NCBI GenBank assembly: GCA_947561715.1
Contig: OX387199.1
Span: 7,321,001-7,385,000, forward strand
Reading direction: 5' to 3'
Origin: Ascidia mentula
Taxonomy: Eukaryota; Chordata; Ascidiacea; Phlebobranchia; Ascidiidae
DNA length: 64,000 nucleotides
Below the pieces are notes generated by a model that worked only from the letters and a program-made list of their open reading frames with translations, was not told where the DNA came from and did not search any database. Below, one piece after another: positions 1-11,360 of this stretch. A program made the position numbers and the translations under genes. Numbering within the stretch: the first letter of the stretch is position 1; each line of letters opens with the position of its first letter.

Positions 1-177
1 TTATTGAAGAAGAAAATGACAGAACTCCAGGTTTGAATGATTTTAAAGTTTTTTTTTAACATTTTTCATGTTGCATTCTGTACCAGTCGTTGCTATGCAA
101 GGTCCTGCAAAGTGCACCAAAATCAATGAAGCACAACCCGATTTACTGCTATAATTTGCAAAAACTATTCTTTGCAG

Positions 178-3105
178 TGATTGGTGCTCACTCAAGCGGA
201 GCTTACTTCATTTTCCATGACGGCGGTTTTCTGATTGTAGCCCCGAGGTCGTGCGATGTCACACGACGTGTTTCGGCTGCTGAAGAAGTCCCAGGCTTGC
301 TAAGACAGGTTGGCTTACTTGCTCATTTGTTAACCATTGCGTGCATGTTAAGTATTTGTTTTTTTATATTTCCTCTACAAAAGCAATTATTTTTAAATAA
401 TTTGGGTATTGTGTGTGCGGATATCAAAATCCACAACTGCCAATGATAACCTGAACATCATTGTCCTTTCAACTTTTAACAAATTACCGACGATGTCCAT
501 AGGGCGAAATAAACTTTCCTGAACTTAACTGCAGGCCGACCCTGTTTGAACGTGCTTTGCGTGCAATAGTTTTTCATAAACTTTTCCATTAATACTACCG
601 ATCAGAAAACTTTTCATAACATGAATGACAGAAGCAACTTGAAACGCATAGACAACCGTTTGGAAGTCAAACATATCCTTAGAATTCACGTCTAACATAA
701 ATATATATTCTATTTCTCAGAACAAATTGTGCCGGGCGAGCTTTACGGATGGCACACGGCGATGTAGGTGGTCGTCCGCAGTATCAGTCGGTGCCAGGTT
801 TGTGTACGCAGCCCAACCCTTGGAAAACCGTATTGTGGTCGTTGATGCTGTGCTGCAAAGAGTGGCTGAAGTCATCGCCACCGATCCGTTACCAGTCACG
901 ATGCATTATGTTGCTTCAACGGAACAGGTTTGAGGAATAACTGCATTCAACCACTAAGCCAATATACTTTTGTGTTGAAACGAACTGACGTTTGTATATC
1001 TTTATTTAATTGATGTACATGAGTACCTACAAAATTTCGATTCACATTTTATCGAGCATAATGGCAACATTTTCTTTAATTCCGTTGACTTATAGGCAAC
1101 ATCTTTTATTGTATCGTACTATACTAATCCAATTAATTCATTTATATTTCCAACTGATATACGTTAGAATGTGGTAGGGCTTCGGTTTAACTGAGTACAT
1201 ATGTTTGTTAGTTATTTGTCCTGTGCTGGGTCGACGAAATGCGCGATCGTTCTGCTCTGCAAGTAATCCACGCAGCAAATGTTCCCGGAACACACTCGGC
1301 GACTCAAATCCAACCGCTGGATGGCGGTAGTCGCTCTGATTTCTCCGTCTTTGCTTTTTTCGTGCCGCCAGAGGGCGATTTTAACACCGTTTCGCGACAC
1401 GGATACGTAGCGCATAAAAATCAACAGGTATTTGATGTTTATTGATATAAATCATAGACTCCAAGTGTGGTCAAAAAACTACAACAACAAATTTAAATGC
1501 ATATTACCTGAAATTACTATTTATCGACTTCAATCGTTTCGAGAATTTTCTAAAAGATTTTAACTTGGAATCCTATATCAAAATATATCAAACAATTCAG
1601 TCAATCCACAAACTGGACCTTTCAACGTTGGTCTACGATACTGATGTCATCGATCTGCAAATATACGGCTGTGTGCCGGATGGATTCTCGTATCAGCCAA
1701 TCGGCGGCCAGCTCCACGTCACGTGCGCCTGGGGAGAAAATGAAGATCCACGCAGTCTAACAGTCGATCCTTCCACCAACATGGTTGTGGAAATAGATCA
1801 TGGTAACGTTTCTTTTTCGTATGTTTTTCTTCGCTTTGCATGGGGAGACAGTAACGCAATGCAACTATTTCAATGTTAGACTTCGACAAATCATAAGGGT
1901 TTTCTTTTATTTAGATTTGCATTGACATGCGAATAATTTTATATAATTTTATTACAACACTAAACAAAGTATAAAAGTTGTACTGTGGCCTGTAGTCTTG
2001 CTAACTACATTTGTTTAAACAATTACTATTCCTTGTAATAACAGAATTCTCTTTGCGTACAGAACTCGGAGATTTCAGTCAGGAATTTGTGTCCAAACAT
2101 GCCCGTCACGTGGTTCGGGTGTTTCCCCATCAACAGGAACTGATCGTTTTCAACGTCACAGCCGCGGGTGAAATGGTGCAAGATGTGGTAAGTATGGTTA
2201 TAACTGTACGCGGGTATTAGCGGGGTAGGACCAGGTGTAGAGGTAATTATATGCGGCTGAGGATAACAGTGTATAAGGGACAATAGTTTAAGCATGCTAC
2301 ATTGACCACTGGCATGAAAATAACTTTGCACTGTGACGTACAGGTTCTTCACACAAACTTTCACGTAGCCGACGTGGCTTTCGAAGAAAGTAGCCGAAAC
2401 GGTAACGCCGCAACTGTGTACGTTTCTTCCAAACATCAAGGTGCGATTTCAAAAGATATTTGCACATAATAATTATTTAGTAAATAACATTTTAGATTAA
2501 AATTAAGCGCAAGGTCACGTTTTTAATTTAGTAACGAATTTTATTGATGTACTGCAGCCGATATCATGTACTTGAACGCCGCCACCGGTTCAGTGGAAAT
2601 TATCGACAACCTTTCGGAACCAGATACTCAGCAAACTCAAGCCTATTTAAACAACATCCGTGCGCTTGTACCTAGTTCTTGGTGAGAACGATACTAATAA
2701 TCGTGTGTGCATTATATGGGGCTTGTAAAAATATATGGCATTCTCAGCTAATATAAAAAACTGTTGAGTGATTGAAAAGTCCTTCACCGAATCATATTAA
2801 TGCATAGTTCAAACGACCGAAATGCTAACGAAACCTCAACCTTTTGAATGCCATTAGCTAGCATCTGTTTTGACATTTGAGTAAAGCAATTGTCTGATCG
2901 CCACGTGTTCGAATGTCAATGTTGAAACTGTGTTAACGTTGGAACGTTTTTGACACCACAGTTTTCTGACAGGTATAACCGTCACATTGCTGTTGCGGGA
3001 CGAAACGGTGTCGACATTATAACCGTCGACGGCAATGAAGTAGTTTGTCGTCTCAACGAGGTCGTGGGCACGTCAACAATCGCCTGGAACGCCGGGGAAA
3101 ATTAA
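178..3105 (+). CDS. Follistatin-like protein 4/5 (FSTL4/5)-like, C-terminal part, 5' partial
   Basis: Eight exons can be chained: 178-308, 721-927, 1212-1427, 1601-1802, 2045-2187, 2344-2440, 2558-2681 and 2973-3105 (stop TAA). All junctions are GT-AG and phases match throughout. The product resembles the long C-terminal region of FSTL4/FSTL5, secreted SPARC-related glycoproteins: stretches such as RFVYAAQPLENRIVVVDAVL, DPLPVTMHY, VHK-like IHKLDLSTLVYD, GCVPDGF and AGRNGVDIITVDGNEV occur in the family order, and the protein ends where FSTL4/5 ends. The N-terminal signal, Kazal, EF-hand and Ig parts must lie upstream of the window. The assignment rests on remembered family sequence, so FSTL4 versus FSTL5 is not resolved. 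No disruption is seen. Confidence 0.78.
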
Positions 3106-3744
3106 AAGTCTCCGCCGCATAACTGGCAATAGCAAACAATTTACAAGCAAGTGGAAGTCGTTTTGCGAATGTGTTTTTGTTTTGTCGTTCGGTAAATTGA
3201 TATTGCTCACTTATCCGGTATCACTATTATAATTTTGTACACATCAACTCTAAGTTATCTTTGTTATATGGTTTTAAACGTGCGGCTCACCGCCGAAATC
3301 GACGGCAAAGCTATGCTATTGTGAATACAAATGATGTGATGACTGCCGAGTATGGGGCTTTATTGAAAAAGTTTGTGTGCAGGCAATATCTTCTGTGGTT
3401 GCTTAAATATCTCAACAACTACTTCTGTTCATTTCGCGTAACTGCGGTCTGAGATAAATCTTATTTTCAACAATCACAAGGTTATTCTAACTTTTAGGCG
3501 GGATTTATATTGGTATGTTTCCTGCAAACAATAAAGTAACTTAACTTATTGTCTATGGAACACAACACGATGCACAGTTTGACAAGGAAAATGGAATCGC
3601 CTTTTCAAATAACAGCAGTTGTGTATTCTGGACGGGAAACGACCTGCTTTTAATATCCGCTTATATTTTTACACATCACCTTCAGATGTACAGCTGATAT
3701 ATGAAAGCCTTTCAACGTAGTGAATATACGACGAAGTCTGCGGA
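3106..3744. other. 3' UTR of the FSTL-like gene and convergent intergenic DNA
   Basis: No coding exon is seen. An AATAAA polyadenylation signal lies at 3530-3535 on the + strand, about 425 bases after the FSTL-like stop. From about 3550 onward the DNA is the downstream flank of Ly6 copy A and is matched by 5220-5350, so it is part of a segmental duplication. Confidence 0.6.
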
Positions 3745-4457
3745 TCAGTTGTTGCACATAGTGCTGTTACAGCAATCAATCGAACAAGACCTACACGGAA
3801 ACGTAATCCATTCATCAGTCAAGGGAATTATAGTGATCAAGGACGCGATATACTTAAGATATGGTCACGTTGCTGACAGAACGTGACATAAAGTTGTACT
3901 TATTGCTGTCCCACAGTTCGTCATAGGAACTATCACACGTTTCATCATCACACTTCATGTCATATCGCTTGCACATGCCAACGTGAAGATCTGCTGGAAC
4001 TAAAAAAAACAAACGTTTCTGTTTGGGTTCTGCGGACATTTTCCCGTTTATACCGTGTAAGGTCTCACATATCCATATCCCATATTTGTTACTGCATGTC
4101 GGAACATTTGTATTGGATTGTAACCTTAGTACCAACTACACCAAGATGTATACTACAATACAATACATGTGAAACTTGTTACTGACGCTGCTAGGTATTC
4201 AGTTAACTTAAAAGCTCTTCCAGCAAATACTGTTTGTTGCATATCGACGTGTATATACATACGAGTGAAAACCGACAAGGCAGTCATATAAATTTGATCC
4301 ACGCCAAGACATTCATGGCTGGTTGTGCATTCCACATTGTACAACTTTTCTTTGCTGTCAAATACGTAGTTGATGCTATGTATAAACCCCACTTTGCACT
4401 CAACAGTGAATGCAACGCACATGCTGTTACCAAAACGGGGAGCACTTATGTTCGCAT
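3745..4457 (-). pseudogene. Ly6/uPAR-like copy A, pseudogene
   Basis: Homologous exon for exon to copy B. Exon 3 (3745-3790 region) still reads ...CSIDCCNSTMCNN then stop. Exon 2 (about 3880-3998) keeps VPADLHVGMCKR and the DDETC segment. Exon 1 keeps VECKVGF...YNVECTTSHECLG. Three lesions are visible. The ATG aligned with the start of B (4455-4457) runs into TAA after three codons. A one-base indel separates the signal-peptide part from the rest of exon 1. The exon-2 donor, TC|GTAAGT in B, is TC|TTAAGT here. No alternative start provides a signal peptide. These are differences read directly; loss of function is inferred. Confidence 0.72.
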
Positions 4458-5404
4458 GGTTGTGACTTGAATCGAAAACCTGCTGAAACACCAAACGTTG
4501 ATAGAGTTTTCGCAAAACTTTACATTTCCTGCCCTTACTAAGAAAACATACAGATTTATTCAAGTTCTTTTGAAGCACATGCACTGCTGGTGCCGAAACA
4601 GTTAGTCTTAAATTTTACTTTGTTGATCCATGAAGACTATATGAGAGCACGGTATCTCCAACAAAAAGCGACGTGCTGCAGTGCATGCATACAACTATCC
4701 ACTTATACGTTCTATTGAGTTGGCCATTTCCGGAAAGGATGCCAACAGTGTATAATTTGCTCTCGGGAAACGCCTTCTCAATCAACGAAAGAGAAGCCAT
4801 CGAACTGCTTTTTTCTGGGACAGACAAGGCGGTGAAGTAAGAGAACTTCGTCTAAAAAGCCATGTTGTGCTTAAAGACGCAGTTTTGCTGTAAAGTGCAT
4901 TTACACAGTAATAACTTTTGCAATAGGCCCCAACACGTTACTGTGATGAAGTATGCCAGTTCTTTTTGGGGGGCTTTGGATAGGATACGTATGGTTTGTA
5001 TGCATGCAAAATCTCCTGCGAATGTTTATATGAAAGATTTTTTTTTGATTATATAATCCGATCAGGCTTTTATTTGGTTCATGGTTTGTGTGGTTTTCGC
5101 GTGAAAGCCCTCAGAGATAAATTTTCGACAATCTCCTAACCTACACAGTGATATTCCAACGTTTTGGTGACATTTATTAGCATTGCCTTTTTTGCAACAA
5201 TAAAAAAACTCAAGCGAGTCTATGGAACACAGCACGATACACGTTTGGCAAGGAAATGGAAACGCCATTTCAAATAACAATTGTGTGTTCTGGACAGGGA
5301 ACGGCCGGTAGTGAATATCCGATTATATTTTCACACGTCTCTTTTTTATATACAGCGGAGAAATGAAAACCTCCTAATGAACGATTGAACGGCGAAGCCA
5401 GGCA

Positions 5405-6211
5405 TCAGTTGTTGCACATGGTCGTGTTGCAACATTCAAACGAACAGGACCTACACGGATACGAAATCCATCGTTAAAGCGGGATGCACAAATTAAGGGA
5501 CGCGATATACTTACGACACACTCAAGCTGTTGACTCCATGTGACGTAAACTTCGACTTGTATTTGTTCCACAGTTCGTCGTACAAACTATCACACGTTTC
5601 ATCACTGCACTGGTCGTTTCTTTTGCACATGCCAACGTGAAGATCAGCTGGAACTGGAATGCAAATATATTTTATTTCAATTTGATTCTGATTACATATT
5701 TCCGTTTGTATCGAATATGGTCCCTTATGTGACATATCCCATATTAGTCAAACATATATTCCAATGCCGAATTGTAATATTTTCGGTTTGAACTGGCTTA
5801 AAGCCTTACTGCTATAACACATGAAAATGCAGGGGTGCAGTGCTGGCGAAGCTTGCCGCAGCTCCGTTTCGGTATCTCTAACAAGTGGATGATTGCTCAT
5901 AAGCATGGCGCACTTCGTTTATTCATACAGTTTTTTTATGGCGCGGCACTCGGACATGTATAAAATTACCACTACACCACTGCTAAGATGTATACAATAC
6001 GACACATATTCTTACGAGTTATAAACGACCAGACAGTCATGTCAATTTCAGCTTCCCCGCCAAGACATTCAGAGTTGCTTGTGCATTCCACATTGTACCA
6101 TTTTTCGCTTTTGCCAAATACATAGCTGATACTATAGCCCACTTTGCATTCAACACTGAATGCCACTGACACACATGCCAGGATAAAAGCAAGGAAAACT
6201 AGTGTTGTCAT
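5405..6211 (-). CDS. Secreted Ly6/uPAR-type three-finger protein, copy B
   Basis: Three exons, 6211-6016, 5653-5515 and 5450-5405, with phase 1 then phase 2 introns, give 126 residues. The N-terminus MTTLVFLAFILACVSVAFS is a typical signal peptide. The mature part has ten cysteines in the three-finger pattern: VEC, VEC, SEC in exon 1; GMC, QC, ETC in exon 2; SSC, CC and MCNN in exon 3. The CC-x4-CN ending is the hallmark of Ly6/uPAR/CD59 domains. The stop follows CNN directly, so there is no GPI-anchor tail, unlike copies C, E, G, H and I; this member should be secreted. The ligand is unknown. Confidence 0.78.
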
Positions 6212-7354
6212 AGTTGAACCTTGTATCGAAAACCTGCTTATAAAAGTTGAGTTTCGCAAGACAGTAAATTTCCTCTTTTTTAAGAACAAAACTAACACCT
6301 TACATGAGTTTAATAAAGTTTTGTTATGCAATAAATCGCCAACTAAACACTAAGCTTAAATTTACATTTCTTTTTCACATCCTTGCTAACAAGCTTGAAG
6401 CCAGGCTTGCGTAGACTTTGTGGGTTCAAAGAAGACAATGAATGCAACGTATCTCCGACATAAGTATAGGCGTGCTGCAGTGAATACCATTATCCACTTT
6501 TAAGTTCTATTGAGTTGGCTGTTTGCGGAAAGGATGCCAACAGTGTATGAATTGCTCTCGGGAAACGCCTGCTCAATCAACGCAAGAGAAGCTGTCGCGA
6601 ACTGCTGTTTCTGGGACAGACGAGGCGGAAAAGTAAGAGAACTTCGTGTAGGAAGCCCTGCTGGTGGCTAAAATGCGCAGTTTTGATGTAACGAGCTTTT
6701 GCATGCAGTAAACTCAGTGCTTTCAATCAAGGTGTTTTTTAAAGGATCCTAAAATGTTACTATAATGAAGCACGTTAATTGTTTCCTATGTTAGCATGCA
6801 ACCACACGAAATTTCATTGCTTTCTAATGATGTCAACCGCTACTTGTAATCTGCTTGGAGCTATTCCTCACATCAGATGTAGTTGTAAAGCCTTATACTA
6901 TGCTGCATTTCCACCAACAAAATATCGTGCACTGTAAGCTTAGACTAATCTACAACGCGGTTAAATATGAAGCAGCCCCATGGTAATGTATCCAAAATGT
7001 CCCACAAGATTCTCGTTAAACCGTTTCTTGAATGTTATTATTTTAATGAGACAGTCACATTTAACTAGAACTTGTCAAGCTAATGAGTTGTGGCTCAAAG
7101 CATACCAACGATAAACTTTAACTAGGCACACAAAACCGGCAATAAAGCATGTTTTATTGTCCCAAAACTAATACAGTATCATGTTGGTGAAATGCATACT
7201 ATGTTTATGTACAGTATAATGAAAGGTAAACAAGAGTCAGTATAGAAATACATTCGAATACAGTGAATCATACGCAAATTCACCCAATATTACACAACAG
7301 TTTTATATTTGGCAAAAGGTCTTGAATTCAGATTTTGAAACTGTGTTGAATGCG
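6212..7354. other. Intergenic DNA, no gene seen
   Basis: 6212-6690 is the upstream flank of copy B and is shared with the upstream flank of copy A. The rest is AT-rich with many stop codons in all frames, and I see no exon with good splice sites. It should hold the promoter of copy B and the 3' UTR of copy C. Confidence 0.5.
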
Positions 7355-8833
7355 TTACAATATCCACCAGAAAATTGCAAGACTCCATACGGAACTGGCA
7401 AACGTTGCACGACATGAGAAAGATGTCCCAGATGTTGTACTTGGGACTTTTTGAATGGGCGTTGGCGTAGGAGTGGATGAACTGATATTGTAAGTTACAG
7501 CATTTGGTGACGTTATGATGTTTCCATTAGTGCTAGATTGAGTTGATGAAGCACGGTTCGTGTTCGTGAAGCACGGTTCGTGTCCTTTCTTGGAAACGAT
7601 GACGGCAAAGTCATCTAAATTGCAGAAGTCCGAGCTACAGCTGGTTATGTTGCACTCCGAGGCAGAACTGTACAAGTGAAGGAATTTACGATACACAAGT
7701 TTATAGTCTCGTCGTTAAGGGTGACGAAGGGCTGTTAAATGAAAACACTAACAGCAGAATCAATGACCTTCATAAACTCGGGTGTAACAATATACATGTA
7801 TGATGAGAAAGTGGCCGCATAGCTTAACATAATTAAAGTAGAAAAACTTAACTCTAAATGCGTTAGGTGAATAAAGGAATTTATTTTTAGATTCGGAATC
7901 AAGAAAATCCTTAATTAAAGCCATCATAACTTCCGAAGACGTGTTTGTGTGACGTAATGCAGTTTTGAGTGACAGTTTGACAAATTTCGACATTTTGTTG
8001 TGTTCCAGGCTTATTTTTGAATTTCCTTGCATAAACTTACCTAATTTCCAAGCTATCAAGTATTCCGGACGAATCATTTTTTAATCCCGATTTCCTGAAA
8101 AGATCTGTGCAGGTTAGTGAGGAACATAAGTGGGCGTCAGCGCACGATGACAGGACGACTTTACTTTTTCCACCTTAAAAAAAGTATTGTTACGTTCGTT
8201 TCAAGCACTATTAAAATCGGGTTCGCGATGGTTTTTCGAGATGTACGCTTGCATAAGGAATATCAAATTTACAGTGATCGCTATTTTTTATGTCTGGTCT
8301 GCTATACGTGTAGATGGGTACAAAATGCCCAGAGCATTAATGAGTTTGACATCCCGCTACAAAGCATTATGTACATTGTAAAACTCAACAAAAATAATGT
8401 CATTAGCTCAAAGTTTTTTAGCTTATCGGTGGACTGTCATTTTTTGGTATAAATTGTCCATGAAGCTTTTCATTTAGATATAATCCTGGGTGTGATCACC
8501 AAAATTGCGCCGCCACCCAATTGCGCTAGGGGTCATTGGAATTTCTTAGTCAAATTTATGTCTGTATGGTTATGTATATTGCAGCGCAAGCATTAGATCT
8601 GAGCATTTCAACATACTTATTGTTCGCCCAAACGACACAAGAGAGTAATTAAGATTCGTCTCGGCCTTGATACAAATTTGATTGCTTCCGCATTCGTTGC
8701 TTTCCAAAGTATCATAGCTGAATTGGATGTGTGCCTCGTAGCCGGTCTGGCAAGTTAGATTGGCCGCTTTGCAGGCAAGGAAGGCGCCGTTAAGTGAAAA
8801 AAACAGAAACCACATTAGGTTAGGAAGTTTCAT
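7355..8833 (-). CDS. Divergent GPI-anchored Ly6-like protein, copy C
   Basis: Three exons, 8833-8617, 8104-8041 and 7667-7355, with the family phases 1 and 2, give 197 residues. The signal peptide is MKLPNLMWFLFFSLNGAFLA. Exon 1 encodes LTCQTGYEA...ECGSNQICIKAE, matching the array. Exon 3 begins SECNITSCSSDFCN, the degenerate counterpart of NCxxTCCxWxNCN, followed by a Ser/Thr/Pro stalk and a hydrophobic C-terminus (SVWSLAIFWWIL) that suits a GPI signal. Exon 2 is only 64 nt and lacks the CxxxC segment that other copies carry. One cysteine of the CC pair is also missing, so the disulfide set is reduced. A further small exon could be missed in the long first intron. Confidence 0.62.
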
Positions 8834-8937
8834 TGTTACTGAAGTTAGTTAATTGCAACCTGTACCGATAAAAACATATCCTTGTCTTTGCATGCTGTGA
8901 TATCAAATTCTGCACATAATTTTGTTCCTAAAATTTA

Positions 8938-9003
8938 GGTACCAAGATTGCCTTTAATGGTACTTATGGATTCTGTAAAGAAGTCCAACCGTACTGTTCC
9001 GTG
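8938..9003 (+). pseudogene. Inverted Ly6-like exon-2 fragment
   Basis: After an acceptor TTTAG the + strand reads, in phase 1, FNGTYGFCKEVQPYCS before a GTGAGT donor. NGTxxxxCxxxxxxCS matches exon 2 of copies E and G (NGTAMVANCAKDPKVCS, NGTAVLGQC...LCS), but on the opposite strand to the whole array. No matching exon 1 or exon 3 on the + strand was found nearby. It is probably a relic of an inverted copy; chance similarity over 16 residues cannot be excluded. Confidence 0.35.
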
Positions 9004-10804
9004 AGTATCTTTTATTATACTGGTATCTGCTGTACGTTAACACCAGCGTGACGACCAGACGGACGTAGCTTAGGGTTTATTAATCACTTTACTATAATGT
9101 AAGTTACTTCCCTTAGATTTGATCTCAGATGCCAACAGAAACTGCCTGGTTCTTCACTGACCATTAACAAACTGCTCGTTTCGGTCTTTAATCTCAGTAC
9201 CTATGGAGCTCTTGCTCTTGCTTGAAATACGCTTTTGAACCGGCCATGAACGTATGGAATTTTTTTTCTGATATGGACGTTTACATCTACCCGAGAAAGC
9301 AGTGATGTTACGCACGTTTCCATTTTTCTTCGAGATCGGTCGGAAATAGCGTCATAACATGGGGGGGGGAATTTGCGCAGTACTTTTCTGTCTGCAATGC
9401 ACGAGTTGTTTCGGTTTGATCTTCCTTTCACGGGGTAACTTTAGGGCACCAGATTTTCGGCCACTCTTCATTGAGAGTGTTAAATCCATGGCCAACGGTC
9501 AAGTTTTAAGTGGCCCAAAGGACAATTTCCGAAATGACTCGAAACGTATTCATCAACGGTGTTTATATTTACACGGAATTGCACTGCGTGAAATTAGCAA
9601 CTGATTTCTATGGGGTTTAAAACCCGCACTTGACAGTATTTAGGCTCTGTGCATAAACATTCATACTTTATCACTGCATGGTCACAAACCCAAATAATCC
9701 ACTCCGGGCTGGGCACGATCAGATTCTCATTTTACAACAGGCGACAAAATCTTTCCATTCCATGTTTGGTCAGAGATAAGGTAAGTAAATCGGTGAGCGA
9801 ACTCCATTGCCGTAGCAAAATGCTTGGTTTAATCCACAATTAGTCAACCGCTCCAACGTTTCCCACCTTCTGTTTCAGTTTTAAATTAGTGCCAACGACC
9901 AGCACACACAGTCAGGAAGTGACTTTACAATATGACAAATCACAAGGCACGCATAATTATAACAAATAAAATTTAACCGCAGTGTTAGGTATATCTTAGG
10001 CATAAATTCTCACTCACAAGACGGTTTTTCGGTCACGTCACTATACTCTGGTGTTGTCATGGCGAGGGCATAAACGATTGATCACATTCGGGATTTACCA
10101 GATAGGCCCACAATGATGATACTAAACCACCACACGACCATGGCAATAACTTCACGGTGAACTACAGGTAAACCCCTGGTCACGAATTCCTTGATACAGG
10201 AAACATGCGGATCATCGAGATACTTCCACACAGGTCAAACGTTGGACACGATAAAAATAAAAATTACGATTGCGCCACCGGGAAGTATCGCGGAAACAAG
10301 CGCGGTCCAATTAAATACGTTTGCTGCGCGTCATCGGTTTCTAGCTGCCTTCTCTGATGCAAAAAATAAGCACAAAAGCAAAATTTACAACGTCGGTTTG
10401 ACATATTTCTGCTTGGAATGAATTTAGATATTGTATTTTTTGTTTATACACCTTCACACGCTACCATAACAGCCTTTAAAACGGTATTGTGCAATAAATT
10501 TAAGAGCAGCCTTTTTTTATTTTTTTTTATGAATTTGTAAGGTGTCTTATGGCGAAGGTCACGGTGGCATTGTCGCAGAAGGGTGAAGCACGGCCATCAA
10601 ATCTTCAGCTTCACTTACAAAATAAACATAGTATCAGTTTTGGCTTCGTATTGAAAGGTTATATTAATATGATGCTGCTTGTGAGAGCAAAACCCATTAA
10701 ATTAGCTTGCTAGTGTTTAGTATTGCGACAGCAGTGTCTTTATAAGCCGAAAGTCACAGCCATTTGTATCATATTACGTGGATAATCCACTGATCTAAAC
10801 TTAC
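9004..10804. other. Unassigned stretch with possible exons on both strands
   Basis: No gene model can be supported. On the + strand 9649-9780 is open and ends at a good GTAAGT donor after SIPCLVRDK. On the - strand two hydrophobic stretches occur, about 10310-10240 (FNWTALVSAILPGGAIVIFI) and about 10170-10095 (REVIAMVVWWFSIIIVGLS), the latter followed by GTAAAT. They could be exons of a small membrane protein, but no start, stop or phase-consistent chain was found. The interval also should contain exons 2 and 3 of copy D; I do not see them. Confidence 0.3.
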
Positions 10805-11014
10805 CTTCCATTCCTGCTTCCATAAGGGCGTAGTCCAGCTTCGCCTCCACTCGAACGCATACGTTATCGTATAGATTAATGAACATGGACGTTGTCTTAT
10901 CTTGAAACGTTAACTTATACCAAGTTAAAGTTAAAGAGTCTATCACGACTGATCCAGTAAACACAAAAGCAAAAATACTTATTACAGGAACAGCACAACT
11001 CGGCAAGCTTCCAT
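10805..11014 (-). pseudogene. Ly6-like copy D, exon 1 remnant
   Basis: This block aligns in position and layout with exon 1 of the array: a hydrophobic stretch ISIFAFVFTGSVVI, then VCVRVEAKLDYAL (compare CIRLEIDATY in E), and a phase-1 GTAAGT donor at 10804-10803. The only ATG (11014) opens a frame that ends after ten codons. The frame with homology has no ATG, so a frameshift near the start is likely. The first two cysteines are missing. No exon 2 or 3 was found downstream. Confidence 0.5.
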
Positions 11015-11360
11015 TCTATTGCTAACTTGTCCTGTTCATGCACACACACTGTATATCACCGATGCACAGCAGTAGCTAAGATTGGTTTTAGCTATGTCGC
11101 AAATTTCAGTGGATTGCAACATTCTGTCGACTACATTTGTAATCTTCTTACCTTGCCACAGATTAACACGGTTTCTACGCTTGTGCTGTAGTATAGTCTA
11201 AAGTTTTGTCGAAAGGCATCATCTAGATTTGATGTTTGTCATCGTGTGAATTCGTTTCAGCGTAATGAGATTTAAAACTTTCACTTGATTAACTTTGACC
11301 AAGGTGCTGGGTATGCAAGAATTGTTTATTTATTTGCAAGGAATCGAAAGCTTTCATTGT

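Larger units (their letters stand above)
3550..6690. repeat. Segmental tandem duplication carrying Ly6-like copies A and B
   Basis: Two units of roughly 1.4 kb in the same orientation, about 3550-4900 and 5220-6690. Matching landmarks are the downstream flank (TCTATGGAACACA... at about 3552 and 5220), the three Ly6 exons, and the upstream flank (TTCTATTGAGTTGGC at about 4709 and 6506, followed by similar sequence to 4890 and 6690). The offset varies from about 1.66 to 1.8 kb because of indels. Unit 1 carries the broken copy A and unit 2 the intact copy B. Confidence 0.75.
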
